Made by a program: the position numbers and the translations under genes. Positions 20,201 to 27,156 of a DNA stretch of 64,000 nucleotides are shown in pieces. The notes under the pieces are model-generated. The model searched no databases, was not told the origin of the DNA, and saw only the letters and a program-made list of their open reading frames with translations. How positions within the stretch are numbered: position 1 is the stretch's first letter; each line of letters opens with the position of its first letter. Source of the stretch: Ruminiclostridium cellobioparum DSM 1351 = ATCC 15832 (GTDB lineage: Bacteria > Bacillota > Clostridia > Acetivibrionales > DSM-1351); assembly GCF_000621505.1 (NCBI RefSeq), contig NZ_KK211295.1:16430-80429 (forward strand), read 5' to 3'.

Positions 20201-21620
20201 CTAATGCTAATGGTAGTAACGTCTCCAATATGAAAATATCAAAGGATACTGTTGTTACAGCAAGTATGGATTTCCCTTCTTTAAATTCTATCTTTCGTGA
20301 AACACCATTGATAAAATTAGTAATTGATTGGAGTTCAATCATCACTCCCTTAGGTTTCCCGGTAGATCCGGAGGTATACAGCACATATCCCAGAGATTTT
20401 GGTGATATGGAACTATCTATATCTATATTTAAACTATTTCCTTCATATAGGCTGCTATCCTCAAGCTCTATCACTTCTCCACTAAAAAAATCGTGATTAA
20501 TGAGGTCTTTTTGAGTTAGCAATAGTCTGGATTTGCTGTCTTCAATCATAAACTTGATCCGCTCTTTAGGGAAATCGGGATCAATAGGTAAAAACGTGCA
20601 GCCTGCTTTTAATATACCTATAATCGCTGCTATCAAATTAGTGGTACGTTTCATTGCAATACTTACTATACTTTCAGTTCCTGTATTCTTTTCTTTTAAT
20701 AACCAAGCGATTCTATTTGCTCTCTTATTTAGTTCAAAATACGTAATACATTCTCCTTCAAAACAGAGTGCTATGTTTTGAGGCACTTTTCCTACCTGTT
20801 TTTGAAATAGTGATACAATAGTTTTTTTACGATCATATGAATTAGTTGAATTATTAAACTGCTCCAAGATCAAGTTTTTTTCTATTTCGGACATAATATT
20901 GATTTGATTTAATTTTATACTAGGATTTTGAACAGCAGAAGCAAGAAATGCGATAAATTGATTAGCAATGCAGTCAATACTGCTTTTTTTATATGAGTTT
21001 GTATCATACTCTATATTCAAGTCGATATTTGAACCAATATTAAACGAAAATATTATGCCGGCTCCTGAGTTTTCGATTGAATACTCGTCATGAATACTTT
21101 TCTCTAAAACAATAATATTAGGTGTTGCATTTGTTTCTTGTATGAAGTTCAAACTCTCCATAACCATCTGAATTGACAGATTTTTGTTTTCATCTGCTTC
21201 AACAATTGTATTCTTTACTTCCAAAATAGAATCTCTAAAACTTGTTTCTTCATTTATATTAAATCTTAGGGGGAGAAAACTATTAATCTGTTTGATATTC
21301 TTTTTAGATTTGAATGCGGGCATTGCAAAAAGTATATCATTTTTACCAGTATACCTGTTCACAAGAACCATTACCCCACATACAAAAATAACAAAAGCTC
21401 CATATTTAGATTCCTTGGCAATCGACATAGTTCTCTGAACGATATTAACAGGAATTTTATAGCTTAACCTATCACTTGTAATATTATGACCCTGATGTCT
21501 GAAATTATTGGCATTGAATGTGCTAAACTCATCAATTCCTTCGAGTTTTTTCAGCCAGTATTCTTTTTCTTTTACCAATTCACTTGCTGAATATAATATA
21601 TTCTGTGTATATCTATCCAT
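11268..21620 (-). CDS. Trimodular NRPS: truncated C, A(Gly), PCP, C, A, PCP, degenerate E, C, A, PCP
   Basis: The 3450-residue synthetase starts behind AGGAGA. Residues 1-270 are only the C-terminal half of a condensation domain, without the HHxxxDG lobe, as in initiating modules. Then: A1 (core near 418; pocket D-I-L-Q-M-G-M-I-W-K, close to the glycine code), PCP1 (serine near 800), C (HHIIMDGWS near 1017), A2 (core near 1490), PCP2 (near 1878), an epimerization-like domain (1940-2360), C (HHVIMDGWS near 2532), A3 (core near 3000), and a terminal carrier (LGINSMTF near 3397). A2 and A3 share the pocket V-A-W-E-V-T-A-D-D-K. Asp235, which holds the alpha-amino group, is Val, while three acidic residues remain deep in the pocket. 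The E domain has lost both histidines (NSLVVDRVS) and the EGHGRE motif, so it should be inactive. There is no thioesterase domain. Confidence 0.94.
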   Translation of the reverse strand: MDRYTQNILYSASELVKEKEYWLKKLEGIDEFSTFNANNFRHQGHNITSDRLSYKIPVNIVQRTMSIAKESKYGAFVIFVCGVMVLVNRYTGKNDILFAMPAFKSKKNIKQINSFLPLRFNINEETSFRDSILEVKNTIVEADENKNLSIQMVMESLNFIQETNATPNIIVLEKSIHDEYSIENSGAGIIFSFNIGSNIDLNIEYDTNSYKKSSIDCIANQFIAFLASAVQNPSIKLNQINIMSEIEKNLILEQFNNSTNSYDRKKTIVSLFQKQVGKVPQNIALCFEGECITYFELNKRANRIAWLLKEKNTGTESIVSIAMKRTTNLIAAIIGILKAGCTFLPIDPDFPKERIKFMIEDSKSRLLLTQKDLINHDFFSGEVIELEDSSLYEGNSLNIDIDSSISPKSLGYVLYTSGSTGKPKGVMIELQSITNFINGVSRKIEFKEGKSILAVTTVSFDIFILETLLPLALGMKVFLANEEEQKNPEMLAKLILGNLIDMVQMTPSRLQMLINDEQGLSCLSGLKELMVGGEALPRTLFNELKKLQNTKLYNMYGPTETTIWSAIKDLREDDEVNIGKPIDNTYIYIFSSNMELLPIGIAGELYIGGDGVARGYLNLPELTDDKFVSNPFREGERMYRTGDMARWLPDGNIEFLGRADQQVKIRGYRIELEEIENILRKHQLIKEAVVVFSETDDGSRSLVAFLISDSETILVNIRDYLAEELPEYMIPSYFMKVEAMPLTPNGKIDRKKLSAIKPVFLEEQYVAPRNEIEESMVNIWGDVLRNEKIGIRDNFFYVGGDSIKVIQILARMNKLGMKLNVEDFFEYKTIERLSSHVVLNLNGTDINSEYYLSDESDEGQYGISSEEYESLAGMFDSNIEKIYPLSPLQEGILLHSVLHRDSTAYFQQLSFNLKGDFRLEYLEKTIDILIQRYELFRTAFAYNGLTSPRQIVLRNRKAQIAFEDISHMDELQRTQYMEEAKDNDKKREFDLTKEILIRFLVFKTDNDSHVVVFSHHHIIMDGWSTNIIIGEFFEIYNSIKLGISTDLKKISPYSQFIHWLYGQNKDEALKYWEDYLNGYEQQVSLPGYRKGETGQEYVQKEVEFSIGEELTTGLREIARRHQTTTSNIFNTIWGILLGYYNNTQDVTFGAVVSGRPPELNGIESMAGLFINTIPVRIRMDESRLTFTKLLERVQHDAVGSMKNSYFSLAEIQSRTQLKDKLIEHVIIYLNLPEQNAESGSGQESDFWVDSFDMYEQTMYDLSVKVFPGRNLQVKLIYNSSAFDGEQIANLPEHFIRILRQVTCNTNIAVSKINILTDEEIDRNLSFNNSFREYQKEKTIYQLFQEQVKLTPDKTAIEFENEHITYRELNTLANKLARSLREKGVKAGTIVAILMDRKPEFIIGILAVLKAGGAYLPIDSKYPRERIKYILSDSQSFIILTNRDIDSDLGFDREILWINSKELYKTNGSNLSVINSSSDPACIIYTSGVTGNPKGIVLNHYGITNHAFTKINLLGLDEKSVLSHNLSINFVASIWLALAPIIIGGKVVLYPEGVMENPYKLFKRVDNDGVTVLELIPSFLAGYMDFITSFGDEKLKLENLKKIVLTGEEVRPQVVNSFYTEYENIELFNAYGQSECSDDTLHYRIPFNTRTTKVPIGKPSNNTHVYILNSFGQIQVPGLEGELCISGDGVSKGYLNLPELTNEKFILNPFKPLEIMYRTGDLARWLPDGNVEFLGRIDQQVKIRGYRIELKEVESVLRTHELIEEAIVMAKADYNNDKCLVAYLVCSGDADLANIREYLASRLPDYMIPLYYIKVESIPLTLSGKVDRNALLEMKAVYLTQEYVAPRNEIEEKLVDIWKEVLGLDTVGIRDNFFNVGGDSIKIIQILARMNKLGMVLNFEDVFEYKTIEQLSSHVSLSPKEIMEGYLEGNIPLVPLHSWIINSKVLERGSYAYIIMFCSTGRLDERHIEMVCDKLIEHHDALRISCEIEDGISLYNRGMEANLYNLVTYDIRGVEDYSNEVQKIIKELSTQEEVLRVVQVNLLKTDECDYLLFGVNSLVVDRVSCEILYEDISTLYKQIINNEEMSLGPKTGSFKEWSERVQAYTKDDELYREIEYWENIEALDTVRLPKDELFNEYQHEENETYQLLLPKEETEKLLNDVNRAYNTKGEDILLAALGLTIKNNLNIDKMVIDIISNAREGAVENLDVSRTVGCFESIHPFLLDISVSNSISDQIKSVKESNRRLPKRGIGYNILKNIVDNEGRKSIETNRIADISFSYLGEFGGDEDLLKYDGLSSQYICSIPGMFLERSHVLDIIFMVINKKLTINIVYNRKDYNETMIAIMVESFKSNLYTVINHCMNRKVVEATPSDYGEYEMSIYEFGSILKKYDGRIEKIYPLSPSQEGILLHSIAHKSSNAYFQQLSFVLNGEFDSELLERSYNRLLDRYELFRTVFVYSQVKNPRQIVLKHRNSNIFFNDISDMDESQRIEHVEKWKEADKRNGFDLTSDILMRISVFKTSENSFIVVWSFHHVIMDGWSTNIIIDEFLNIYNSLKGNKQVEAGVVYPYSNFIEWLQRQNKTKALEYWEDYFNGYEQQVSLPRINNYINAKKDIQKEFTFSFGMDLTKEFIAISRMHQVTISNLFNAVWAILLASYNNTRDVAFGIVVSGRPPELAGVEQMVGLFINTIPVRVRMTDDALTFKSLLECIQNESITNIRNSYFPLAEIQSRTELKEKLIEHIIIHLNLPEQEASGQEVQDIDFSVDGFEMYEQTMYDLNVKVIQDKDLTVKLVYNPTVYNEELMRNLPEHFKNIIKQIVWNVDIPVNRIDILTDDERRQILSEFNDTYVDCNITKTINELFQEQVKRSPDKIALVIEGKQKTYRELNIMSNKLARSLREKGVTGGTIVGVLLERSYELVVAILAILKAGAGYLPLDSKYPHERIEYMLQDSKAHILLTNTVLYSEFKFDREILDINDEQLYIPHGSNLKSENSFFHPACIIYTSGTTGNPKGVVLNHKGIINHAYTKIKVLGINDQSILSHNLSINFVASIWLVFAPLFTGAKLIMYPEKLIQNSYMLLKRINDDNVTILELIPSFMAGYLDFIRSRSDSKLDLLNLKKIVLTGEEVKAQIVNNFFSEYSDIELYNAYGQSECSDDTLHYKIPYNLETAIVPIGKPSNNTYVYILNKFGQLQVPWMEGELYIGGAGLATGYLDKPELTDEKFIPNPFKHGERMYRTGDMAKWSQDGNVEFLGRLDHEVKIRGYRIELGEIEEQLTKIQGINEAVVVPVENDDNKYLCAYIVSDIELKNSQIKATLSRKLPFYMIPLEYIRIDKIPLNNNGKLDYKSLPSAKICENDEDDNLSTLEIDSIEYKLIGILMDTLKIVVPSSGAILDSLLESLGINSMTFIKMIVTIESTFGIEFEDNELDYTKYPNLNSLAEYVRKRQNVDEKGVLN

Positions 21621-21660
21621 ATACGAATTCTCCTAATACTATTACTTTTAACAACACTTA

Positions 21661-22959
21661 TTACTTGTATTCGAGAAGTTCTGATTTAAAGATCTCAAAC
21701 TTTGTACGCCATTGCTCGGGCCACATTTTTTTTGATATTTCTTCTGCCACTGTTGAAAATGTTTCTTGAATTCCTTCTTTTCCTTGCAAATTTTCCATTC
21801 TTCTTTTATATTCGTTATAATAGCTGGAATCAAGCACCTCTTTCCTGATCTTTATTAATTCGCTATAATCTCTTTGTTCATTAAACTTTTCTATTGCAAG
21901 CAAAACTTTATTTACAATAATCTCATTAGGATCCCCTTTATATAGATTTTGTATAAAATTTAAATAAGGAGGAAAAAATACAGGGCCTAGAATTAGTTTT
22001 TTTAATGACTCTGATCTTTCACTTATGACCCAGAAAATAGCGTCAAACACTGTGAAGATTTCCGGTAAGCCGGTGCTGTTTCCTCTAGTCACGCCTGTCT
22101 CAATCAGCGTTGGATTATCTCTAAATTCCTGGAACAAATAGTTCTGCATAGTATAACCTTGCCTTATAAGGGGTGAACACAATATATAGTCTGCTCCTGC
22201 AGTATCTAAAATGTCGAAAGTATCTTTAAATAATTCCAGTGATTGTCTACCATTCATACCTGGAATTCCTATCAGGATATTCGCATTAGAAAAAAAACCT
22301 ATCCTGCGAATATTTTCTATTGCAGAATAGATATTTTCATCAGTAATCCCCTTATTAAGCCAATGGTTTCTAATCCACTCGTTTGCGACCTCAGCTCCAA
22401 ACTCAATAACAACCTTTCGTCCTATCTTACCTTTCAATTTGGCTAATTTTTTTTCATTAATACTTGATGCACGGGTTTCAAGATAAAAAAACATAGCTTT
22501 TCTGTTAAATAAATTACCTTGATTAAACATTTCATCAAAAGCTTCATCCGTAAGCTCTTCCGGATTAAGACAATCATGTCCGGATATCAGTTCCGAGACT
22601 CCCGGGTCTACTAAAACCCCTCTTTGCTGTTCGAATTTTCTTCTTACAGCTTTTGCATACAAATTGGAATCTATTTTGTTAAGAGCAGCCATTTTGGCAT
22701 ATCCAGCTATGTTTCTGGAAAAATAATCACAAAAACTACAACCCAGAAATATTCCATTTCTATTACAATGTGGACACCCTGAAGTTTCAAGGATAGTTAT
22801 ATTAATCCATTTATCAGTGGTGTTGTTCTTCTTGTTCATGTCACTAACTATATTATTGTATAGCTCCTCAGGATTACATCTAACCGCTTCGTCATAACAC
22901 TCTTTATACCTGTTTGTAACCGGTTGCCATATTCGTGATATTACTTCTTCGATAAACAT
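21661..22959 (-). CDS. Elp3-like radical SAM enzyme in the NRPS operon
   Basis: A 432-residue protein with a cluster C62-x2-C65-x8-C74-x2-C77 (GCPHC... GCSFCDY). This is not the standard CX3CX2C; it resembles the Elp3/TIGR01210 group, where one cysteine lies well upstream of a CX2C pair. A later IGIPGMNG stretch and the alternating helix/strand pattern fit a radical SAM TIM barrel. No B12 or SPASM domain is recognised. It starts after GGGGGA and ends 41 bp before the trimodular NRPS on the same strand, so it very likely acts in this pathway, perhaps on a carrier-bound or released peptide. Its reaction cannot be told from sequence. Membership of the radical SAM superfamily is fairly sure; the subfamily is not. 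Confidence 0.75.
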   Translation of the reverse strand: MFIEEVISRIWQPVTNRYKECYDEAVRCNPEELYNNIVSDMNKKNNTTDKWINITILETSGCPHCNRNGIFLGCSFCDYFSRNIAGYAKMAALNKIDSNLYAKAVRRKFEQQRGVLVDPGVSELISGHDCLNPEELTDEAFDEMFNQGNLFNRKAMFFYLETRASSINEKKLAKLKGKIGRKVVIEFGAEVANEWIRNHWLNKGITDENIYSAIENIRRIGFFSNANILIGIPGMNGRQSLELFKDTFDILDTAGADYILCSPLIRQGYTMQNYLFQEFRDNPTLIETGVTRGNSTGLPEIFTVFDAIFWVISERSESLKKLILGPVFFPPYLNFIQNLYKGDPNEIIVNKVLLAIEKFNEQRDYSELIKIRKEVLDSSYYNEYKRRMENLQGKEGIQETFSTVAEEISKKMWPEQWRTKFEIFKSELLEYK

Positions 22960-23058
22960 TAGTGTGTATCCCCCATATTTAGCTATGCTATTACTGACAA
23001 TTCAAAAAAGACTTAAATCTAGATCTACACCCGATATTATACTTTTAAAAGAATGTAC

Positions 23059-23799
23059 TCAACCAAAAGTGGATTGCGTATAGCATTCCTGGTTTTTGTT
23101 TATCAATGTCTTATTAATTACATCAATAATTTCTCTAGATTTATGATTAATAAAAAAATGATCACCTTCAAATTCCAACACCCTACAATTTTTTGAAGTA
23201 CCTAGCGCCCACATACTCATATTTTCAAGATTAACATCTTCATCTTTGTTACTGAAGAATGCAGTTATGTCGCAATTAAGTTTATTTTTTTTGGGTGTAT
23301 ATACATATTTTTCAACAAGCTTATAATCGGCTCTTAAAATTGGAATATAAATCGCCATTAACTCTTTATATTCAAAGAACTCCTTAGGGGTTCCGCCAAT
23401 TTTAAACAATTCCTCCTTAAATTCATCGTCAGGCAATAAATGAATTATTTTTTCATCACCTTTTATAAATGGAGGATACCTTCCAGAGACAAATAAATGT
23501 ATTGGCTCCCGATTACCTAATTCCATTATCTTATGAGTCAATTCATAAGCAAGCAGACTTCCCATGCTATGTCCGAAAATTGCATATTCCGTCTCTTCTA
23601 TATCATTGCTTATATTCATATATATATCATTTATAGACTCATCTATACAACTTGATAATGGTTCAGCAAAACGCTTTCCCCTACCAGCCAGCTCTATAGG
23701 ATTTAATTCTATCGAACTATGTAAATACTTTTTCCATTTAATATATGCCATTGCAGATCCGCCTGCATATGGCAAACAAAATAGTTTTATTTTACTCAT
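23059..23799 (-). CDS. Type II thioesterase (GrsT-like editing enzyme)
   Basis: A 246-residue alpha/beta hydrolase of the free-standing NRPS thioesterase family. The N-terminal LFCLPYAGGSA motif, the nucleophile elbow GHSMG (Ser78), a late acidic residue in the NKDED region and the catalytic histidine in GDHFF are all present. These enzymes clear misprimed or stalled acyl groups from carrier proteins; they are not the releasing domain. It is the first enzyme gene after the leader that follows loaP, about 100 bp ahead of the radical SAM gene. The start ATG follows GAGGTAGGG. Confidence 0.92.
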   Translation of the reverse strand: MSKIKLFCLPYAGGSAMAYIKWKKYLHSSIELNPIELAGRGKRFAEPLSSCIDESINDIYMNISNDIEETEYAIFGHSMGSLLAYELTHKIMELGNREPIHLFVSGRYPPFIKGDEKIIHLLPDDEFKEELFKIGGTPKEFFEYKELMAIYIPILRADYKLVEKYVYTPKKNKLNCDITAFFSNKDEDVNLENMSMWALGTSKNCRVLEFEGDHFFINHKSREIIDVINKTLINKNQECYTQSTFG

Positions 23800-23892
23800 A
23801 CCCTACCTCATAAGACAGCACTATAAATATTTTTTGATTATGTGATTTTTCGATTTTACCTGTATGGCAATGCGTTTTCTGATGCTTCATTT

Positions 23893-23953
23893 AGTGAATA
23901 CAGTTGATAGCAGAATATAGTTAATCCAGATTTAATACAAAACTCTATTCACT
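23893..23953 (-). promoter_or_regulatory. Long inverted repeat in the leader downstream of loaP
   Basis: AGTGAATACAGTT (23893-23905) pairs with AACTCTATTCACT (23941-23953) with a single mismatch, around a 35-nt loop. It lies in the 297-nt untranslated stretch between loaP and the thioesterase gene, downstream of the candidate promoter, so it would form in the leader RNA. There is no U-run directly after it, so it is not a plain terminator. A LoaP-recognised RNA hairpin is the most attractive reading; a protein operator is possible. Confidence 0.5.
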
Positions 23954-23984
23954 CCAACGTATTTTGGGAAGTAAACTTACTATT

Positions 23985-24015
23985 AGCATATTTTTAATTA
24001 CAATGAGATTGTCAA
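23985..24015 (-). promoter_or_regulatory. Candidate sigma-A promoter for the thioesterase-NRPS operon
   Basis: TTGACA (24010-24015) is followed, after a 19-bp spacer, by TATGCT (23985-23990) on the minus strand. The -35 is perfect, but the -10 is 4 of 6 and the spacer is long. It would place the inverted repeat at 23893-23953 in the 5' leader. Confidence 0.4.
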
Positions 24016-24096
24016 ATTAAGAACAAAAATGTAACATAACTTTTATTAAATATAATAACGCAGATTTTGCAGATTATAATTAATGGGATGTTGCGG

Positions 24097-24624
24097 CTAG
24101 TCTTTAATTTTCTCAACTATCTCCAACGCAACACTAACCAGCCTTATGCTCCCCATAAGCTCTATCTCGACCCATGCTTGTCTTTTATGTCTGTTAACCT
24201 TCTTAACATTACTTTCCCACCCCTTGAGTGGTCCATCTAATATATGAATTCTATTCCCTTCACTAATACCATTTGATGATTCAATACAGCGATCATCATT
24301 GCATAAGCTCAGCAACAACTGCTTTTCAGATTCCCTCATTGCAATTTCCGTATCTGAGTATCTCAATATATGGACTATATCTCTTGAAACACAGAGCAGC
24401 GTTTTTGTTCTTTTTATGAATTCTTGGCCAGGTATCTCAGATTCGATAAAAACATAACTTGGAAATAAGGGCTTAAGTTCCTTTTTTACAATTCCCTTAG
24501 TTTTAAAAAGAAACTGCTGTAATGGCACAAATGGATTGAATATATCGGAATCTAACCGTTCTCTTAAGAATTGTTCAACCTTTAGCTCTCGACCTGTCCG
24601 TACAAAAAGTATATACCAGTACAT
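24097..24624 (-). CDS. loaP: NusG-family antiterminator, LoaP type
   Basis: A 175-residue NusG paralogue: an N-terminal NGN domain (WYILFVRTGRE, the surface that contacts RNA polymerase) and a C-terminal KOW domain (LDGPLKGWESNVKKVNRHKR). It is shorter than a housekeeping NusG and sits alone at the head of a biosynthetic operon, not beside secE or rplK. Specialised NusG proteins of this kind (LoaP in Firmicutes, RfaH in proteobacteria) let polymerase read through terminators in long operons. LoaP is known to act on antibiotic operons of Bacillus velezensis by way of a leader RNA hairpin. A ~23-kb synthetase operon with a hairpin in its leader fits that role. The family is firm; the target is inferred. 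Confidence 0.85.
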   Translation of the reverse strand: MYWYILFVRTGRELKVEQFLRERLDSDIFNPFVPLQQFLFKTKGIVKKELKPLFPSYVFIESEIPGQEFIKRTKTLLCVSRDIVHILRYSDTEIAMRESEKQLLLSLCNDDRCIESSNGISEGNRIHILDGPLKGWESNVKKVNRHKRQAWVEIELMGSIRLVSVALEIVEKIKD

Positions 24625-24853
24625 TTCTAAAACCCCACATCTTTATTACATTTTACATAGCTTCGCCCATTAACTTATCAAATAAATAAGCTACAATAAC
24701 TTGGTATGTATGTTCCTTATCAGTAATTATCGTGACCCACCAGCGATTAACAACAAGATAAGTACTTAAATTAACAGAAAAAACGTTAATGCATACATTT
24801 GAGTTTTATTCCCATATATATAATCATAATACTAATATGGTAAACATTACTTT

Positions 24854-25205
24854 TTATGTTAGCAGAAAACTTGCCATTTTACAACAGTTTTTTTGGATAT
24901 TTTTACTTATATTTACTTTTATAGTTAAAACAGAGATTATATAATTGAATGACAAGTTGGTAAAGAAGAAACTCGAAGAAATAATAAGGCTCTTAACCTC
25001 TTCTTTTGAGAAGAACCGCTGTGCAATACTCGTATTAATAGGCTTTATTTGTTCAATATCAATTTCTACTGGAAGATTATCTATAGAGCAGGTTACCCAT
25101 TTGCTGGAGTGTGAAATATTATATTCAATACCAGTATAGTTTGATAAAAAAGTTCTTCGCGTCTTCACATTTATGAAATCTATTAATTCTCTCAATCTTG
25201 CTTTT
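24854..25205 (-). pseudogene. Broken Sfp-type 4'-phosphopantetheinyl transferase
   Basis: The frame encodes the middle of an Sfp-type PPTase: YNISHSSKWV (the conserved ISHS motif), LPVEIDIEQIKP (the magnesium-binding EIDIE motif) and IAQRFFSKEEVKSL. The N-terminal ~65 residues are missing, with an in-frame stop (CTA-TAG) immediately upstream and only a TTG available as start. After the FSKEE motif the sequence loses similarity, and the essential KES(Y/F) helix is absent. The fragment is about half the normal ~230 residues and should be inactive. Another PPTase must activate the carrier domains of this island. Confidence 0.75.
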
Positions 25206-25321
25206 CTCTATAGTACCACCCGGATTTACAAACAGCTACTTCCATCATTAAGAGTACTCCCCCAGAAGAATTTTCGTTCTATATTTATTGCAATTCGGTG
25301 TGTCTATCAAGTCGGGTAATT

Positions 25322-26287
25322 TCAGCCAGTACATTTAAGGAGCATTTCCCACATATCAATTTCTTTTAAAAATAACATTTTACATTTTTTATTAATATCG
25401 TTAATTAGTAATTTTTTATCATTTGAAAAATAGATTTTTATAACTTTATTTTTAACTATATTCCATCCTTCTTGTAATTCCATGCAGTATTTTACTAGAG
25501 AATTACTGATTAGTGAATTATGGATTTCATCTTCTAATTCTTGCATCAGAATTTGGTTTGCTATATGTCTGTTTACTATTTGAAAAATTTGAGTAGAAAT
25601 AAGGTCACACATATGACCTTCAATAAAATCCTTTTCAGATAATTCCCAAAAAACTATTGGTATTATTTCATTGATCTCATTTATTATTCTTTCAGCATTA
25701 TATTTTACTTCACTAATTGATAGTTCAAATCTCTCTATGTCTTTAGATAATTTTAATGTAAATGCATGAGGTTCAAGAGGACAACTCGTTACTGCTCTTA
25801 TTAATCTATCTTCAGGTACTTCGAACTCGTTATATCCATTAAAGTTTTCATCAAAAACATAAAATACTTTTTTTCTATCGTTATAACCATTAATAAATGA
25901 ATAATGTTCCCAATGGTGCTTATCCCAACAAACACTATTTGGGATCCAATAAAATAAATCTACTCCAACTAAGATAATTTCTTTTTTCTTTACTAATTTC
26001 TCCAATATACTGAAACATTGCTCTTTAGATTCAAAATTTAACTGTTTTTGCTCAATAAACAACATATTTATATACTCTTCGCCATATTTAACCATAGGGT
26101 TTATTGTTAACTCATTATATTTCGTATAATTAGGTGTCTCTTTTACAAAAGCAATATACGAATAATCATTGAGTAAAGCTGCTTGATTGTAACTAGGTTC
26201 TAATGAAGTTAAAACTGAAAACAGCATATTAAATTTACAATTCATCCAAAACGGTTTAAATGGTTCAAAGTTTAGACTTATGTTCAT
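25322..26287 (-). CDS. BtrH-like N-terminal-domain protein (acyltransferase/cysteine-peptidase-like fold)
   Basis: A 321-residue soluble protein. The segment around residues 100-150 (LVGVDLFYWIPNS, then HHWEHYSFINGYNDRKKVFYVFD) resembles the BtrH N-terminal family. That family includes butirosin BtrH, which transfers an acyl group from a carrier protein, and has a papain-like layout with conserved His and Asp. A C-terminal helical part has no recognised match. A papain-like nucleophile is not clear. It sits beside the broken PPTase and may be a tailoring enzyme for a carrier-bound chain. The family call rests on pattern memory. Confidence 0.5.
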   Translation of the reverse strand: MNISLNFEPFKPFWMNCKFNMLFSVLTSLEPSYNQAALLNDYSYIAFVKETPNYTKYNELTINPMVKYGEEYINMLFIEQKQLNFESKEQCFSILEKLVKKKEIILVGVDLFYWIPNSVCWDKHHWEHYSFINGYNDRKKVFYVFDENFNGYNEFEVPEDRLIRAVTSCPLEPHAFTLKLSKDIERFELSISEVKYNAERIINEINEIIPIVFWELSEKDFIEGHMCDLISTQIFQIVNRHIANQILMQELEDEIHNSLISNSLVKYCMELQEGWNIVKNKVIKIYFSNDKKLLINDINKKCKMLFLKEIDMWEMLLKCTG

Positions 26288-26566
26288 AAATTTCTCCCTT
26301 TCTATCGTTATAGTAAAGCTTTATAATTTGTACATCATAACTAATTTCTAAGCTTATTTAACCATTCTTAATTCTTCTTGACATTTATGAAATATACTAG
26401 GACTCTAAAGCTTCCGTTACATACTTTTCCCACAAAAAAATACAGCTTCGCCCTTTCACACCAATTTAGTGTTATAAAGCAAAGCATACTATTTCATCAT
26501 CATATGTTAACGCGACTCAGCGACGATTAACATCTTTCAGAATTTTTATCTATTAATTTCCTTTAA

Positions 26567-26797
26567 TCAATATTCTTTACCAATCAAGCCCGAATCATAT
26601 ATCACCCTAAATTTGCTAAAGGCCAATTTTACCTGCTTTTTATTGTCTTTTCGAAAATCTGCTATCGTCTTGAAATCAGGTTTTAATCCGTTAATTAGAC
26701 ATTGAACTTCTATATTCCTGTAGCATTCCCGTTCTATTTTGCAAGATGATTTAATCCCGGTTAAATTAGCTGGATGAATAGGATTTAAACAAATCAA
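26567..26797 (-). pseudogene. IS1182-type transposase fragment
   Basis: The 76-codon frame matches the conserved N-terminal part of IS1182/DDE transposases: IERECYRNIEV, NGLKPDFKTIADFRKDNKK and a LIGKE stretch. The usual LxxLYxYGYLNR segment between HPA and the RExxRN motif has been deleted (HPANLTGIKSSCKIEREC). The catalytic C-terminal two thirds are missing. It is a dead insertion-sequence remnant at the boundary between the NRPS and RiPP islands. Confidence 0.75.
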
Positions 26798-27156
26798 CTG
26801 ATTCTGTTTTTACACAACCTCATTTCAAAATTGGAAAATCTATATAGCATATATTATACAAACATTTTTTAATTGTCAACTACATCCTTATTTGTTTTTT
26901 TTTACTTATTTTGTTAACTGAAGATAATATATTTCTTCAAGTTTTGTCCTATCTATGTAATTACTGCGAGCCATCATCTTCCTTAAAGCCCAGACGAGAA
27001 TAGGAGGCTTGCAAAAATTAAAACATAAACTGATCCCAGACTAATTTATATAAGCTGCCAATTCCCAGGGTTTGGTAAACTCACCAGGTAGTTCCACGGG
27101 GCGGCAAAAAGGTATAGCCCACCCTTTCACATGTATCTAGTTCAGTTGTTTCATAC
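26798..27156. other. Gap without a convincing gene
   Basis: Two short minus-strand frames are open here: about 22 codons ending near 26903, and about 32 codons near 27058-27145 (contains FCRPVELPGEFTKPWELA). Neither has a clear start or a family I recognise. They could be insertion-sequence or gene debris. No terminator for the solute-binding gene was found. Confidence 0.3.

Noticed and set aside
11268..21620. Internal thioesterase or reductase release domain in the trimodular NRPS
   Set aside because: The protein ends in a carrier domain; no GxSxG or reductase motif follows.
24097..24624. Housekeeping NusG
   Set aside because: No secE or ribosomal protein genes nearby and it heads an NRPS operon, so a specialised paralogue is more likely.
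1..26287. A metallophore locus under NiCo control
   Set aside because: The NiCo riboswitch is 10 kb away in a separate transcript with the RiPP operon between; no shared regulation is visible.
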